From contig NZ_SLUM01000010.1 in the NCBI RefSeq assembly GCF_004345265.1, positions 51,442 through 115,441 of the forward strand: a DNA stretch of 64,000 nt. Direction: 5' to 3'. Under the pieces are notes generated by a model. That model did not search any database. It saw only the letters and a list, made by a program, of their open reading frames with translations, and was not told the origin of the DNA. The number at the start of each line of letters is the position of its first letter. The stretch's first letter is position 1. This document shows positions 25,475-33,544 of the stretch, piece by piece. The DNA comes from Allofournierella massiliensis (GTDB taxonomy: Bacteria; Bacillota; Clostridia; Oscillospirales; Ruminococcaceae). The position numbers and the translations under genes were made by a program.

Positions 25475-25852
25475 TTATTTCAGCGTATAGGTGCTGATGC
25501 AGCGGCACAGTGCGCCCACATCGGTTCTGGCGGCAAACTCGAATCGGATCTTACCCAGGCCGCTGAACCAGAGCTCCAGCTCACTGTCGATATCCAGCAC
25601 GCCGGCAGTCTCCACCGAGAAGGCTTGAATCTTGCTGTAGGGCAGGGAAGAGATGTCCTTTTTCTTGCCGGTCAGCCCCTGAAGGTTGATGGCGAAGATA
25701 CGGCGGTTGGTGAACACAATGGCATCCCGCACTGTTTTGTAGGCCTGAATGATCTCTTCGTCCGGGATCATCATGGGCTGCAGCATTGCCAGATAGGCGG
25801 AAGGATCGGCAGCGGCGAGCTTGTAAGCAGTGGGATTTTTAAAATCGATCAT
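25475..25852 (-). CDS. PH domain-containing protein (bacterial PH fold)
   Basis: A 125-residue protein with the bacterial PH-domain pattern: EEIIQAYKTVRDAIVFTNRRIFAINLQGLTGKKKDISSLPYSKIQAFSVETAG is spread over residues 37-90, the usual F-T-x-R-R-hhhh and YxxI core. No membrane segment is visible. The role is unknown; it may be a small cytosolic binding domain. ATG 25852 has TTGGAGG nine bases upstream, while the frame further upstream looks non-coding. Confidence 0.8.
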   Translation of the reverse strand: MIDFKNPTAYKLAAADPSAYLAMLQPMMIPDEEIIQAYKTVRDAIVFTNRRIFAINLQGLTGKKKDISSLPYSKIQAFSVETAGVLDIDSELELWFSGLGKIRFEFAARTDVGALCRCISTYTLK

Positions 25853-25968
25853 GACCAGAACCTCCAATGTGTGAAAAGATGATGGGAAGAAGTTTCCCTT
25901 TTTCTCTTGATTACCATATTTTCCCGATTTCGTCAAGAGAAAATCAACGGAAGGCTGCGCCAACAAGC

Positions 25969-26643
25969 TCATTGGTCGGTGAGCACGCCGTCGCGCAGAT
26001 GCAGGATACGGCTTGCAGCGGAGGCCACCGTCAGGTCATGGGTAATCTGGATAATGGTGTGCCCCTGCCGGTTCAGCTGGCGGAACAATTCCAGAATCTC
26101 CCGCCCGGTGCGGGTGTCCAGTGCGCCGGTGGGTTCGTCGGCCAGAAGGAGGGCAGGCTTGCCCACCAGTGCACGGGCAATGGCTACCCGCTGCTGCTGG
26201 CCGCCGGAAAGCTGATTGGGCCGGTGCCGAAGCCGGTCCCCGAGACCCATGGCGGTCAGACTTTCCACGGCCAGCGGGGCTGCCTGCTGATGGGAAAAGC
26301 CCCGCAGCAGCAGCGGCATCATCACATTTTGCAGCACGTCGTACTGGGCCAGAAGGTGATAGCGCTGAAAAATGAAGCCGATTTTTCGATTGCGCAGCGC
26401 GGCCAGCTGTCGGGCCTCCAGGCGGAACACGTCCTCTCCGTCCAGCGAATAGCTGCCCCGGTCGGCGGTGTCCATACACCCGATGATGTTCATCAGTGTG
26501 GATTTGCCGCTGCCGGATATACCCAGAATCGAAATGAATTCGCCGGCCTGCACGGTAAGGCTTACCTGTTTCAGCACCTGCACCCGCTCTTCACCCATGG
26601 AGTAGCTTTTGTCGATATCCTGCAGCCGCAGTATATCACTCAT
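25969..26643 (-). CDS. ABC transporter ATP-binding protein (MacB/LolD type)
   Basis: The 224-residue ATPase has Walker A GISGSGKST, the Q-loop FQRYHLL, signature LSGGQQQRVAIARAL, Walker B LLLADEPTGALD and the H-switch QITHD. It belongs to the MacB/LolD/FtsE family that powers mechanotransmission exporters. It is the last gene of a minus-strand set (adaptor, permease, lipoprotein, ATPase) and overlaps the lipoprotein gene by 8 bases. Confidence 0.92.
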   Translation of the reverse strand: MSDILRLQDIDKSYSMGEERVQVLKQVSLTVQAGEFISILGISGSGKSTLMNIIGCMDTADRGSYSLDGEDVFRLEARQLAALRNRKIGFIFQRYHLLAQYDVLQNVMMPLLLRGFSHQQAAPLAVESLTAMGLGDRLRHRPNQLSGGQQQRVAIARALVGKPALLLADEPTGALDTRTGREILELFRQLNRQGHTIIQITHDLTVASAASRILHLRDGVLTDQ

Positions 26644-27136
26644 ACAGAACCACCTCGGTGACCTGCCCGTTCTCGTTGACGAATACGACCAGGATGCTGC
26701 CCTTCTGGATATCGGTGAGCTGCTTTTCCTCGCCGCTTGCACCGGTGATCTTCAGCCCGCCGGGGATCACCACGGATTTGCTTTCGCCGGTATAGTCCAG
26801 CTCGGTGCGCTCGCTGGCGCCGGTCTGACCACCGGCTTCACCGGCCTCCATGGCAGGAGCCATGACTGCGGCGGCCACTTCGCCGTCTGCGTTTTCCGGT
26901 GCGCTGGCGCCCTCGTCCTCGCCGGGCAGCTTGGCCAGATCCAGCGTCAATTCATTGCCGGCCACCTCACTCACCCGGTCGTACAGAAGCTCCAGATTCT
27001 GGGAAGAGGCACTTGCGCTGGAAGAACTGCTCTGAGAATTGCTGCCGGGCTGGGAATCAGGCGCAGTGCCTTTGCAGGCAGTCAGACAGGCGGCCATCAG
27101 GATGGACAGGGCAATGGCAAAAATCTTGGTTTTCAT
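26636..27136 (-). CDS. Small lipoprotein inside the ABC export operon
   Basis: A 166-residue predicted lipoprotein: signal peptide with lipobox LTAC (Cys near residue 21), a Ser-rich linker (QSSSSSASASS), and a folded part of about 115 residues ending SILVVFVNENGQVTEVVLYE. I do not recognise the folded part. It lies between permease and ATPase genes and overlaps the ATPase, so it is probably part of the exporter or its sensor. Confidence 0.75.
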   Translation of the reverse strand: MKTKIFAIALSILMAACLTACKGTAPDSQPGSNSQSSSSSASASSQNLELLYDRVSEVAGNELTLDLAKLPGEDEGASAPENADGEVAAAVMAPAMEAGEAGGQTGASERTELDYTGESKSVVIPGGLKITGASGEEKQLTDIQKGSILVVFVNENGQVTEVVLYE

Positions 27137-27166
27137 GGTTCAAAACTCCTTTTTGTTTTGTTTGCT

Positions 27167-28372
27167 TTATTCATAACTCAAAGCATCCACCGGTTTCAGG
27201 CAGGATGCTTTCCAGGCGGGATAAAAGCCGAACGCCGCGCTTGTGAGGATGGCGAACACGAAGGCTACAACCGCGCCCTGCACGGAAGGGGCAAGCGGCA
27301 TGCCGGTGAAGCGAAGCACCCAGAGACCTGCGGCGCTGCATACGTGCCCCAAAAGACCGCCCACCAGCCCAATGGAGACCGATTCCAGCAGAAATTGCAG
27401 AAGAATGGTTTCGGCCCGTGCGCCAAGGGCTTTCAGCACGCCAATTTCCCGGGTGCGATCCTTGATGGTCACGAACAACACGTTCATGATGCCGATGCCG
27501 CCTACCGTCAGTACGATCATGGCCACTGAAATCAGCAGCATGCTCATGGTCCGCGCCGAGCGGGTCGCCGCTTCAATGCGGCTGCCCGCGTTTTCCACCT
27601 TGTATTTGTGGGCGTCGTTCATGTAATAGTTCATGGTGCTTTGAATCCGCTTCATGGCGCTTTCCACCTGACGGATGCTGGTGGCCTTGGCTGTGAGCTG
27701 CGGAACCGCGCCTTCGCCGCTCAGCTTGCAGTCCTCCATGGTGTTCCAGGGCAGATAGATGGCGTTGTCGTTGTCCACACCTTTCAGCCCGTCGCCGCTC
27801 TGTTGCAGAACACCCACCACGGTGAACCAGTTTTCTCCTATGCGCAGCTTGCGGCCGTCGGCTTCGGCGGCGCTGCCGAAATATTTTTCTGCGATCCTGC
27901 CGCCGATGATTGCCACCCGGCGGCTGCTGTCGAAATCCTCTTCGGTAAAATCGCCGCCCGCGGCGAATTCCAGCAAGAACACCTGGCTGTATTCCGAGGT
28001 CACGCCGGTCACGGTGAGATATTCCTCGGTGCGGCCCAGCTGCACCTTGGCGCTGGTCTCGTTTCGCAGGCAGACCGAGGAGAGCGCAGGGTTTTCCTCG
28101 CGGATGGATTCCATCAGCTGCGGGGTAAGTTTTTCCAGGCGGCTGGTATCGAAGCTGTCCTGCATCTGCTGGTAGTCCAGATTCACAAAGATCGTATCGG
28201 CAGACATGCCGGAATACTGGGCTTCCGCCTCATCCTTCGCACCCTGACCGATGGCGGTCACCAGAACGATGGTGGCGGTGCCCACGATAATGCCCAGACT
28301 GGTGAGCAGAACGCGGCCTTTGTTTTGCAGGGCGTTCGTCCGCACCAGCCGGAGCAGCTCACTGATCCTCAT
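27167..28372 (-). CDS. MacB-like ABC transporter permease (FtsX fold)
   Basis: The 401-residue protein has a cytoplasmic start (MRISELLRLVRTNALQNKGR), one membrane helix (LLTSLGIIVGTATIVLVTAIG), a large periplasm-type MacB_PCD ectodomain (about 45-250), then three FtsX helices at about 275-385 with GIGIMNVLFVTIKDRTREIGVLKALGA. This is the standard MacB topology. It overlaps the adaptor gene by 14 bases and precedes the lipoprotein and ATPase genes. Confidence 0.92.
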   Translation of the reverse strand: MRISELLRLVRTNALQNKGRVLLTSLGIIVGTATIVLVTAIGQGAKDEAEAQYSGMSADTIFVNLDYQQMQDSFDTSRLEKLTPQLMESIREENPALSSVCLRNETSAKVQLGRTEEYLTVTGVTSEYSQVFLLEFAAGGDFTEEDFDSSRRVAIIGGRIAEKYFGSAAEADGRKLRIGENWFTVVGVLQQSGDGLKGVDNDNAIYLPWNTMEDCKLSGEGAVPQLTAKATSIRQVESAMKRIQSTMNYYMNDAHKYKVENAGSRIEAATRSARTMSMLLISVAMIVLTVGGIGIMNVLFVTIKDRTREIGVLKALGARAETILLQFLLESVSIGLVGGLLGHVCSAAGLWVLRFTGMPLAPSVQGAVVAFVFAILTSAAFGFYPAWKASCLKPVDALSYE

Positions 28373-29690
28373 ACACTTCCTCCACCAGAGCCACGTCGCC
28401 GTCCTTCAATCCGCTCTGGATTTCGGTAAGGCGGCCGTTGGTCACCGGCTGGCGGCGCAGAGCATTGTTTTCGTCCGCCGGGAACACATAGCTTTCACCC
28501 GCATCAAACTGGATGGCTTTGTTGGAAACGGCAAGCACGTCTTTTTTCTCTTTTATGATCAGGGTGGCGTTTGCGCCCATGCCGTCATACAAGGGCTGCT
28601 CGCCCGGCTCGAAGGATGCGGACACCTCGAACTTTCCTGCGTCATTCTGAATCTTGGAAACCGACTGAACGGTGCCGGAAAAAGTGGCTTCCGGGTAAGC
28701 ATCCACATAGAAGGTAAGCGCCTGGCCCGGCTGCACCTGACCCACATCCACTGGATCAATCTGCAGAACAAGGCTGCGCTGTGTCTCGTCGCCGATCTTT
28801 GCCAAGGGTGTGGCCGGGTCGACTGCTGTGCCGCCGGTTCCGCCCAATGCGGTCACGATTCCCGGCCGATCCGCCCGCAGTGTGGGATCGCTGCACAGCT
28901 GCAACAACTCATCATAGCTTTTCTGTGCCTTGTCCCGTTCCAGCTCGGCGGCTTTGCGCTGGCTTTCCAGAGTGGTCTGATCCGCCGCGGCCTGCTGCCG
29001 CAGTGTTTCGATCTGCCGATCCTCCTCCTGCCGCAAGGCCTGCCGGGCTTCGTCGCTTTCCCGCAGCTTTTGTTCCGCCTGATCCAGCTGGCTTTGCACC
29101 TGATCACCGGCGCTTTTGGCTTCGTCGGCCTGCCGCTGCTTTTCCGCAGCCTGGCCCTCATAATCGGCGGTGGCCGCTTCATCGCGGGTGCGCTGTACGT
29201 CGGCGGTGTCCACCTCGTTCTGGGCAAGCTTGCGGCGGGCTTCCTGAAGCTGCTCCTCGGGAGCGCCCTGCGCGATCAGTCCGTCCAGCTCCTGCTGCAG
29301 CTGGGCCCGCTGTTCCTCCAGCTGGCTGAGTCGGCTGTCGCAGTCCGCAATCACCTGGGCACGCTGCTGCTGTTTGTTCAGCAGCGCCTCGGCCTCCTGC
29401 CGGGCGGTCTGCTCGGTCTGGCGGTGCCCGTTCAGCTGGTTTTTCAGCGTCTGCTTTTCCGTTTCCAGAGCTTCCTGCTCTGCGCTTTTCTGCTCGCTGC
29501 CCGAGGCACGCAGCTGGTCAATCTTCTGCTGCAGCTGTGCGTCGGCATCCGTTTTCTGTTGGGTCAGGCGATCCAGCTCGCTCTGCTTCTGAGCCAGCAG
29601 GAGCTTGCTCTCCTGGGCCAGGCGCTGCAAATCTTCCAGGTCATACTCCGCCAGAATATCACCTTCTGCGACCTGATCGCCCACGTTCAC
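28359..29690 (-). pseudogene. HlyD/MacA-like adaptor subunit, 5-prime truncated beside an IS remnant
   Basis: The remaining 443-residue frame begins inside the first biotinyl-lipoyl half (VNVGDQVAEGDILAEYDLEDL). It runs through a long coiled coil (about 25-250, rich in Q, E, A, R), the second lipoyl half and a beta-barrel domain (about 270-440). The signal/membrane anchor and first barrel strand that intact adaptors carry are missing. Upstream the frame meets a stop 9 bases before the GTG, exactly where IS3-type sequence begins. A shortened cytosolic product from GTG 29690 is possible but there is no clear ribosome site. The rest of the operon may therefore be weakly expressed. Confidence 0.75.
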
Positions 29691-30137
29691 CTTATCTGGT
29701 CAGCTACACAATCTCAGAACGACCTGCCCTGAGCATGGTAACCACCATGTTGAAGAAAGCTTTTGAAACGATACCGGACAAGATCGATCTGATTCTGCAT
29801 TCTGACCAGGGCTGGCAATACCAACACAGGCAGTATCAGCAGATGTTAAAACGCAAAGGCATTCGGCAAAGCATGAGCCGCAAAGGAAATTGTCTGGACA
29901 ACGCTGTCGTGGAAAATTTCTTTGGATTACTCAAAAGTGAGCTGCTGTACCTGCAAAAATTTGATTCCATGGAGCACTTCAAGCAGGAACTGATAGACTA
30001 TCTTGATTACTACAACAACCGCAGAATTAAGGCAAAGCTAAAGGGCTTGCCGCCTGCAATACACAGACAACAAGCCCTTTCGGCTTCTTAAACAATTTTC
30101 GGTTTCAAATATTGTCTAACTTTTTGGGGGCACTTCA
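29691..30137 (+). mobile_element. IS3-family (IS150-like) insertion sequence remnant with right terminal repeat
   Basis: The segment holds only the 3-prime part of an IS3-type orfB and the right end. After the transposase stop, TGTCTAACTTTTTGGGGGCA (30113-30132, continuing to CTTCA) matches the typical IS150-group terminal inverted repeat. No left repeat or orfA is present. The left border coincides with the broken adaptor gene, so one deletion event probably removed both the adaptor 5-prime end and the IS left half. Confidence 0.8.
29694..30091 (+). pseudogene. IS3-family transposase OrfB, C-terminal fragment
   Basis: About 132 residues are left, from LVSYTISERPALSMVTTML onward. Recognisable DDE integrase parts are LILHSDQGWQYQ (second Asp) and RKGNCLDNAVVENFFGLLKSE (catalytic Glu). 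They are followed by the conserved end YYNNRRIKAKLKGLPPA. The first catalytic Asp and the whole N-terminal half are missing, so the fragment is inactive. An open frame continues further left only because it runs antisense through the adaptor gene. Confidence 0.85.
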
Positions 30138-30253
30138 AAAGATTTGAGGGCCTGCCTTTTTGATGTTTGCAGTTTCGATACAATACGGTGGTGGATTTTG
30201 TGCAAACGGCTGCGCTATCCTGAAAGCAGATCAAACTCCCATGGAGGTGCAGT

Positions 30254-31495
30254 ATGAATCGTTCCACCCTTGCAAAGATTGTTTCACCGCTGGCGCTTGC
30301 TGCCATGCTTGTGGCCTGTGGCAGCCAGCCGTCCGGCACAGAAATGGTGGTGCACCCGGCGAACGATACGCCCATTACCCACATTGCCAACTATGACATG
30401 CTTGGGGATACGGCAGCTTCCCCGGAGGGGCTGTATGAGGTGTGTTCTGTTCGATTGGGCAGCTGTAACCTTCTTTATGTGGATGCAGCCACCCGGCAGG
30501 AAACCTATTTGTGCGCTACGCCGAATTGTACCCACGATTCCGAGAGCTGCAATTCCTATCTGCCTTTGGAAGAGGGACGCTACGGTTACCAGTTGTTCTT
30601 TTTTAACGGTTATCTGTATGCGGCCCAGTGTACGCCCATTGAAAGTCAGGGTCCGTACCTGATGCGGATGGATCCGGATGGAACAAACCGGGAGATCGTT
30701 CTGGAGCTGGAGAACGGCGAGTGCTTTAGCGGAATGCTGTACGGCTATGGTGACCGGCTGCTTTTGCAGATCAGCAGGGTGGATGAGAACGGCAACAGTG
30801 AGACCTGCATGGAAATCTTTGATCCGCAGACCGGGGAACGGAAGCGTCTGTTTTCCTTGCAGTTGGAACCGGGCGGCAAAGAAAGCGCAAGCCTGATGGG
30901 CGCGGCCGGCACATCGCTGATTTTTCTGAAGAGCGACGAAGAAGGCCGTCAATATTACAAAGTGGATCTGGCAAGGGAAAATCCCACATTGGAACAGGGC
31001 CAGACCAACCTGCTTGGGCCGGAATTTGACGAGAACAGTCTTTACTGTACCGTGCAGGGAGATTATTTCTGTACCTATGACATTGCAGCGGGCCGTCTGA
31101 GCTGGGAGAACCTGCTCACCGGCCAGAAAAAGGAATTTTCACTGCCGCAGCTGAGCGGAGAGGAGACCGTTTATGGTCTGGCCCTTCTTTACGATGATCA
31201 GTTTGCTTTGTCCATGAGCAGTTCGGAAAAGGGTTCCATGAATCTTCTGCTGAACCCGGAAACCGGCGAGTCCACAGGGGTGTATTATTATCCCACCCGG
31301 GAAAGCGGCTACGATATTCTGGCGGATTTTGGCGATGAGCTGCTTTATAAAGTGCGCACCGACGAGCGGCCGCTGGAAGGTCAGGCCGCTTATGGACTGG
31401 TGGGGGAAGTGAGCTACCACAATGTGTATGCAATGGTAAGCAAGGAAGATTTCCAGAGCGGAATCCCCGGCGAGGAGATTCCGTTCCCGGAATAA
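30254..31495 (+). CDS. Surface lipoprotein, beta-propeller-like, unknown function
   Basis: The 413-residue protein has a lipoprotein signal with lipobox LVACGS. A conserved cysteine cluster (LCATPNCTHDSESCNSY, about residues 76-95) is followed by repeated strand-turn units (YLYAAQC, MRMDPDGTNR, IFDPQTGERKR) typical of a DUF5050-like propeller. Such lipoproteins are common in Oscillospirales; no enzyme motif is visible. ATG 30254 follows ATGGAGGTGCAGT. It lies 116 bases after the IS end and converges on the HAD gene without a gap. Confidence 0.78.
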   Translation: MNRSTLAKIVSPLALAAMLVACGSQPSGTEMVVHPANDTPITHIANYDMLGDTAASPEGLYEVCSVRLGSCNLLYVDAATRQETYLCATPNCTHDSESCNSYLPLEEGRYGYQLFFFNGYLYAAQCTPIESQGPYLMRMDPDGTNREIVLELENGECFSGMLYGYGDRLLLQISRVDENGNSETCMEIFDPQTGERKRLFSLQLEPGGKESASLMGAAGTSLIFLKSDEEGRQYYKVDLARENPTLEQGQTNLLGPEFDENSLYCTVQGDYFCTYDIAAGRLSWENLLTGQKKEFSLPQLSGEETVYGLALLYDDQFALSMSSSEKGSMNLLLNPETGESTGVYYYPTRESGYDILADFGDELLYKVRTDERPLEGQAAYGLVGEVSYHNVYAMVSKEDFQSGIPGEEIPFPE

Positions 31496-32299
31496 TCAGC
31501 ATTCTAAAAGACAGCCGGTTTCCAACAGATGTTCCAGAACTTCGGGCACACTGGTGCACTGGCGGGGCAGCTTTTCTGCCAGCCGGGGATCGGCGCTGGC
31601 CATCAGATAGGGGTGTCCGGCAGCTTCCAGCATGGGCAGATCGTTCCAGTTGTCGCCAAAGGCCAGTGTGTTTTCCAGCGGGATGCCCAGTGCACCGCAC
31701 AGCTGCCGTAGGCCGATGCCCTTGTCCGCCAGCGTGAAGTCCAGCCACTCGGCCCCGGCCACAGCCATACGGAATATACCGGGCCATTTTCCGCCCAGAG
31801 CCTTTTCCGGCACAGCGGCGCCCGCCGGGCAGTAGGCGGAGATCTTGATGATGTCCTCCTTAATTTCTTCCAGAGAACGCACCACCCGCACATGATTGCC
31901 GGTGCCGTCCCGCATGCGGGCTACAAAGGAGTCGTCGCATTGGTACAGGTAGCTGCAGTTTGCGCCGGAAATCAGAACCTCGCAGCCTTCCAGCGCAAGA
32001 ATATCCTGAATCAGGCCCATGGCGGGGGCGTGCTCCATCACCGTCCTGCCCAGAATCGGGGCGGCTTCCTCGGTGCCGGAACCATACAGGATTGCCCCGT
32101 TTTCACACAGATAGCACAGCTCATCCTGCACCGGGCCGAACAGTTTTCGCAGCGAATGAAACTGCCGCCCGGAAGCAGGGCAGAATCGGATTCCCTGCTG
32201 AGAAAGACGATGAATGAGCGAAAAAATGGACGGATCCAGCTGCTTTTGCCCATAGGGCAGCAGCGTGCCGTCAATGTCACTTACAATCAGTTGGATCAT
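31496..32299 (-). CDS. HAD superfamily phosphatase, Cof/YidA type
   Basis: The 267-residue protein carries HAD motif I DIDGTLLP (nucleophile Asp within SDIDGT), a type IIB cap, motif III Lys region and motif IV AFGDNWNDLPML near the C-terminus. The family hydrolyses sugar phosphates or nucleotide phosphates; the substrate here is unknown. Its stop is adjacent to the stop of the convergent lipoprotein gene. The leader carries a GCGGGCG/CGCCCGC hairpin at 32325-32340, then GAGGAGGGG before the ATG. Confidence 0.88.
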   Translation of the reverse strand: MIQLIVSDIDGTLLPYGQKQLDPSIFSLIHRLSQQGIRFCPASGRQFHSLRKLFGPVQDELCYLCENGAILYGSGTEEAAPILGRTVMEHAPAMGLIQDILALEGCEVLISGANCSYLYQCDDSFVARMRDGTGNHVRVVRSLEEIKEDIIKISAYCPAGAAVPEKALGGKWPGIFRMAVAGAEWLDFTLADKGIGLRQLCGALGIPLENTLAFGDNWNDLPMLEAAGHPYLMASADPRLAEKLPRQCTSVPEVLEHLLETGCLLEC

Positions 32300-32404
32300 G
32301 GAAAATACCCCTCCTCACACATACGCCCGCCATCGGGCGTTCCTCATTGGTTATACCATATTTGAGGGGGGCCGTAAATGCCGGAATTTCGGCAGGGGTG
32401 GATA

Positions 32405-32458
32405 AAAACAGGCCGGGTGCAAAACCACAGGAAAAGGTTTGCATCCGTCCTGTTTGCA
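32405..32458 (-). terminator. Terminator after the TIGR04076 gene
   Basis: On the minus strand AAACAGGACGGATGCAAACC pairs, with small mismatches, with GGTTTTGCACCCGGCCTGTTT and ends in TTTTT. It closes the HD/TIGR04076 operon. Confidence 0.65.
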
Positions 32459-32464
32459 TAATGC

Positions 32465-32728
32465 TCAGCCATCCTCCACCTGAATGCGGAATACGTTGAT
32501 CACATCCACATCCGGGCAGCAGAACAGGATGGAACCATCCGGCTGGGTGGGCAGGCTTCCGCCATAGCGAAGAATGTCAATGTAAGGAAAGGCCACATGC
32601 ATGGCCATGGGGCACAGCCTGCCCCGTTCGGTGTCGAAATCAAAGGAATCGCCGATTTGGTGGCCATGATGGCAGCCTCTGCTTCCTTTCTGATCCACCA
32701 GCGTCAATGTGATTTTAGGCTTTTTCAT
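32465..32728 (-). CDS. TIGR04076 family small protein
   Basis: An 87-residue protein with the family features GCHHGHQIGDSFDFD, LCPMAMHVAFPYIDILRYGG and FCCPDVDVINVFRI, rich in Cys and His. These may bind a metal, but no role is established. ATG 32728 follows AAGGAGGATCACC; its start overlaps the end of the HD gene by 14 bases, so they are co-translated. Confidence 0.8.
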   Translation of the reverse strand: MKKPKITLTLVDQKGSRGCHHGHQIGDSFDFDTERGRLCPMAMHVAFPYIDILRYGGSLPTQPDGSILFCCPDVDVINVFRIQVEDG

Positions 32729-33251
32729 GGTGATCCTCCTTGGAATTTGAAACAGGATTCGGATGCAGGCACAGCTCCAGCAGCTGTTTGCCGCAGGCTG
32801 TTTCAAAAAGACTGCAGATCATTTTCTCCTGCTTTGCGTCCGGCCGGTTTTCATAGCAGTTTACAATCAGATCTGCCTCAATCAGCAGCTGCAGCAGCTT
32901 GCTGCGGGGGCTGTGGTAATCGTGATGACGCAGAACCAGCTCCAGAACAGGGGCAACACTTCCCGGGCAATATCCGGCCTGCTCCAGAAAACTTCGTACC
33001 AGACGGGGCGCCTCCCGCTGCTGATTCTGCTGGCAGGCATCGCCGCTGTAATGCTCCTTGCAGAAGCGGATGGGAATGTCGTGCAAAATGGCGGCAGCCT
33101 GCAAAAGCTGGCGCTGCTCGCCGTCGAGGCCTTCCGCCTCGCCCAGCAGCTTTGCAAGAGCATATACCTTTAAAATGTGCTGCGTTCGCCGTTCGTGGCC
33201 CTGTTCATAGCACAGAGCGCGGAACAGAAGGGTGGATTCGTTGCCTTGCAT
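32715..33251 (-). CDS. HD domain-containing protein
   Basis: The 178-residue protein has an HD metal site: HERRTQHILKVYALAK, AAILHDIPI (the HD pair), and LVLRHHDYHSP further on, then EADLIVN (second Asp). This is the pattern of small HD phosphohydrolases. Substrate is unknown. ATG 33251 (MQGNESTLLF) is chosen over an upstream frame that has no ribosome site. It leads a two-gene minus-strand operon with TIGR04076. Confidence 0.83.
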   Translation of the reverse strand: MQGNESTLLFRALCYEQGHERRTQHILKVYALAKLLGEAEGLDGEQRQLLQAAAILHDIPIRFCKEHYSGDACQQNQQREAPRLVRSFLEQAGYCPGSVAPVLELVLRHHDYHSPRSKLLQLLIEADLIVNCYENRPDAKQEKMICSLFETACGKQLLELCLHPNPVSNSKEDHHEKA

Positions 33252-33452
33252 GAAAGAAACACCTGCTTTCCGGAATTGACTGTCTTCAGTATAGCAGAAT
33301 TTGACGGGAAAATTTGTTGTAATTCCCACAGATTTCTCAAAAAGACTTGGGCGTTTGCAAGCCTTTTCCCAAAATTACCAAGCCAAACCCACAAAAGAAC
33401 GGCTGTGTTTTTGTGACTTCTCTCAAAAATATGTTCCACCCTATGCAAATGC

Positions 33453-33481
33453 TTGCAAATGCACCGGTGATTTGCTATAAA
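33453..33481 (+). promoter_or_regulatory. Sigma-A type promoter for the TPR/DUF4037/DUF4125 gene and merR
   Basis: TTGCAA (33453-33458), a 17-bp spacer and TATAAA (33476-33481), followed by a 63-base leader. The region is AT-richer than its surroundings, and the HD gene diverges from it. Confidence 0.65.
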
Positions 33482-33544
33482 GTGAATGGGCAATTCTGCG
33501 ACGAGATACACCAAAAGACACAAAATATCGGAGGGGTCTTGCAA

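Noticed and set aside
29537..29690. N-terminal part of the plus-strand frame that continues into the transposase fragment
   Set aside because: It is antisense to the adaptor coiled coil and is Arg/Pro/Ser-rich; the transposase similarity begins only at about 29694.
32325..32340. CGCCCGCC/GGGCG hairpin in the HAD gene leader as a terminator
   Set aside because: There is no T-run on the minus strand and it lies in the 5-prime leader; it could affect translation but evidence is too thin to list it separately.
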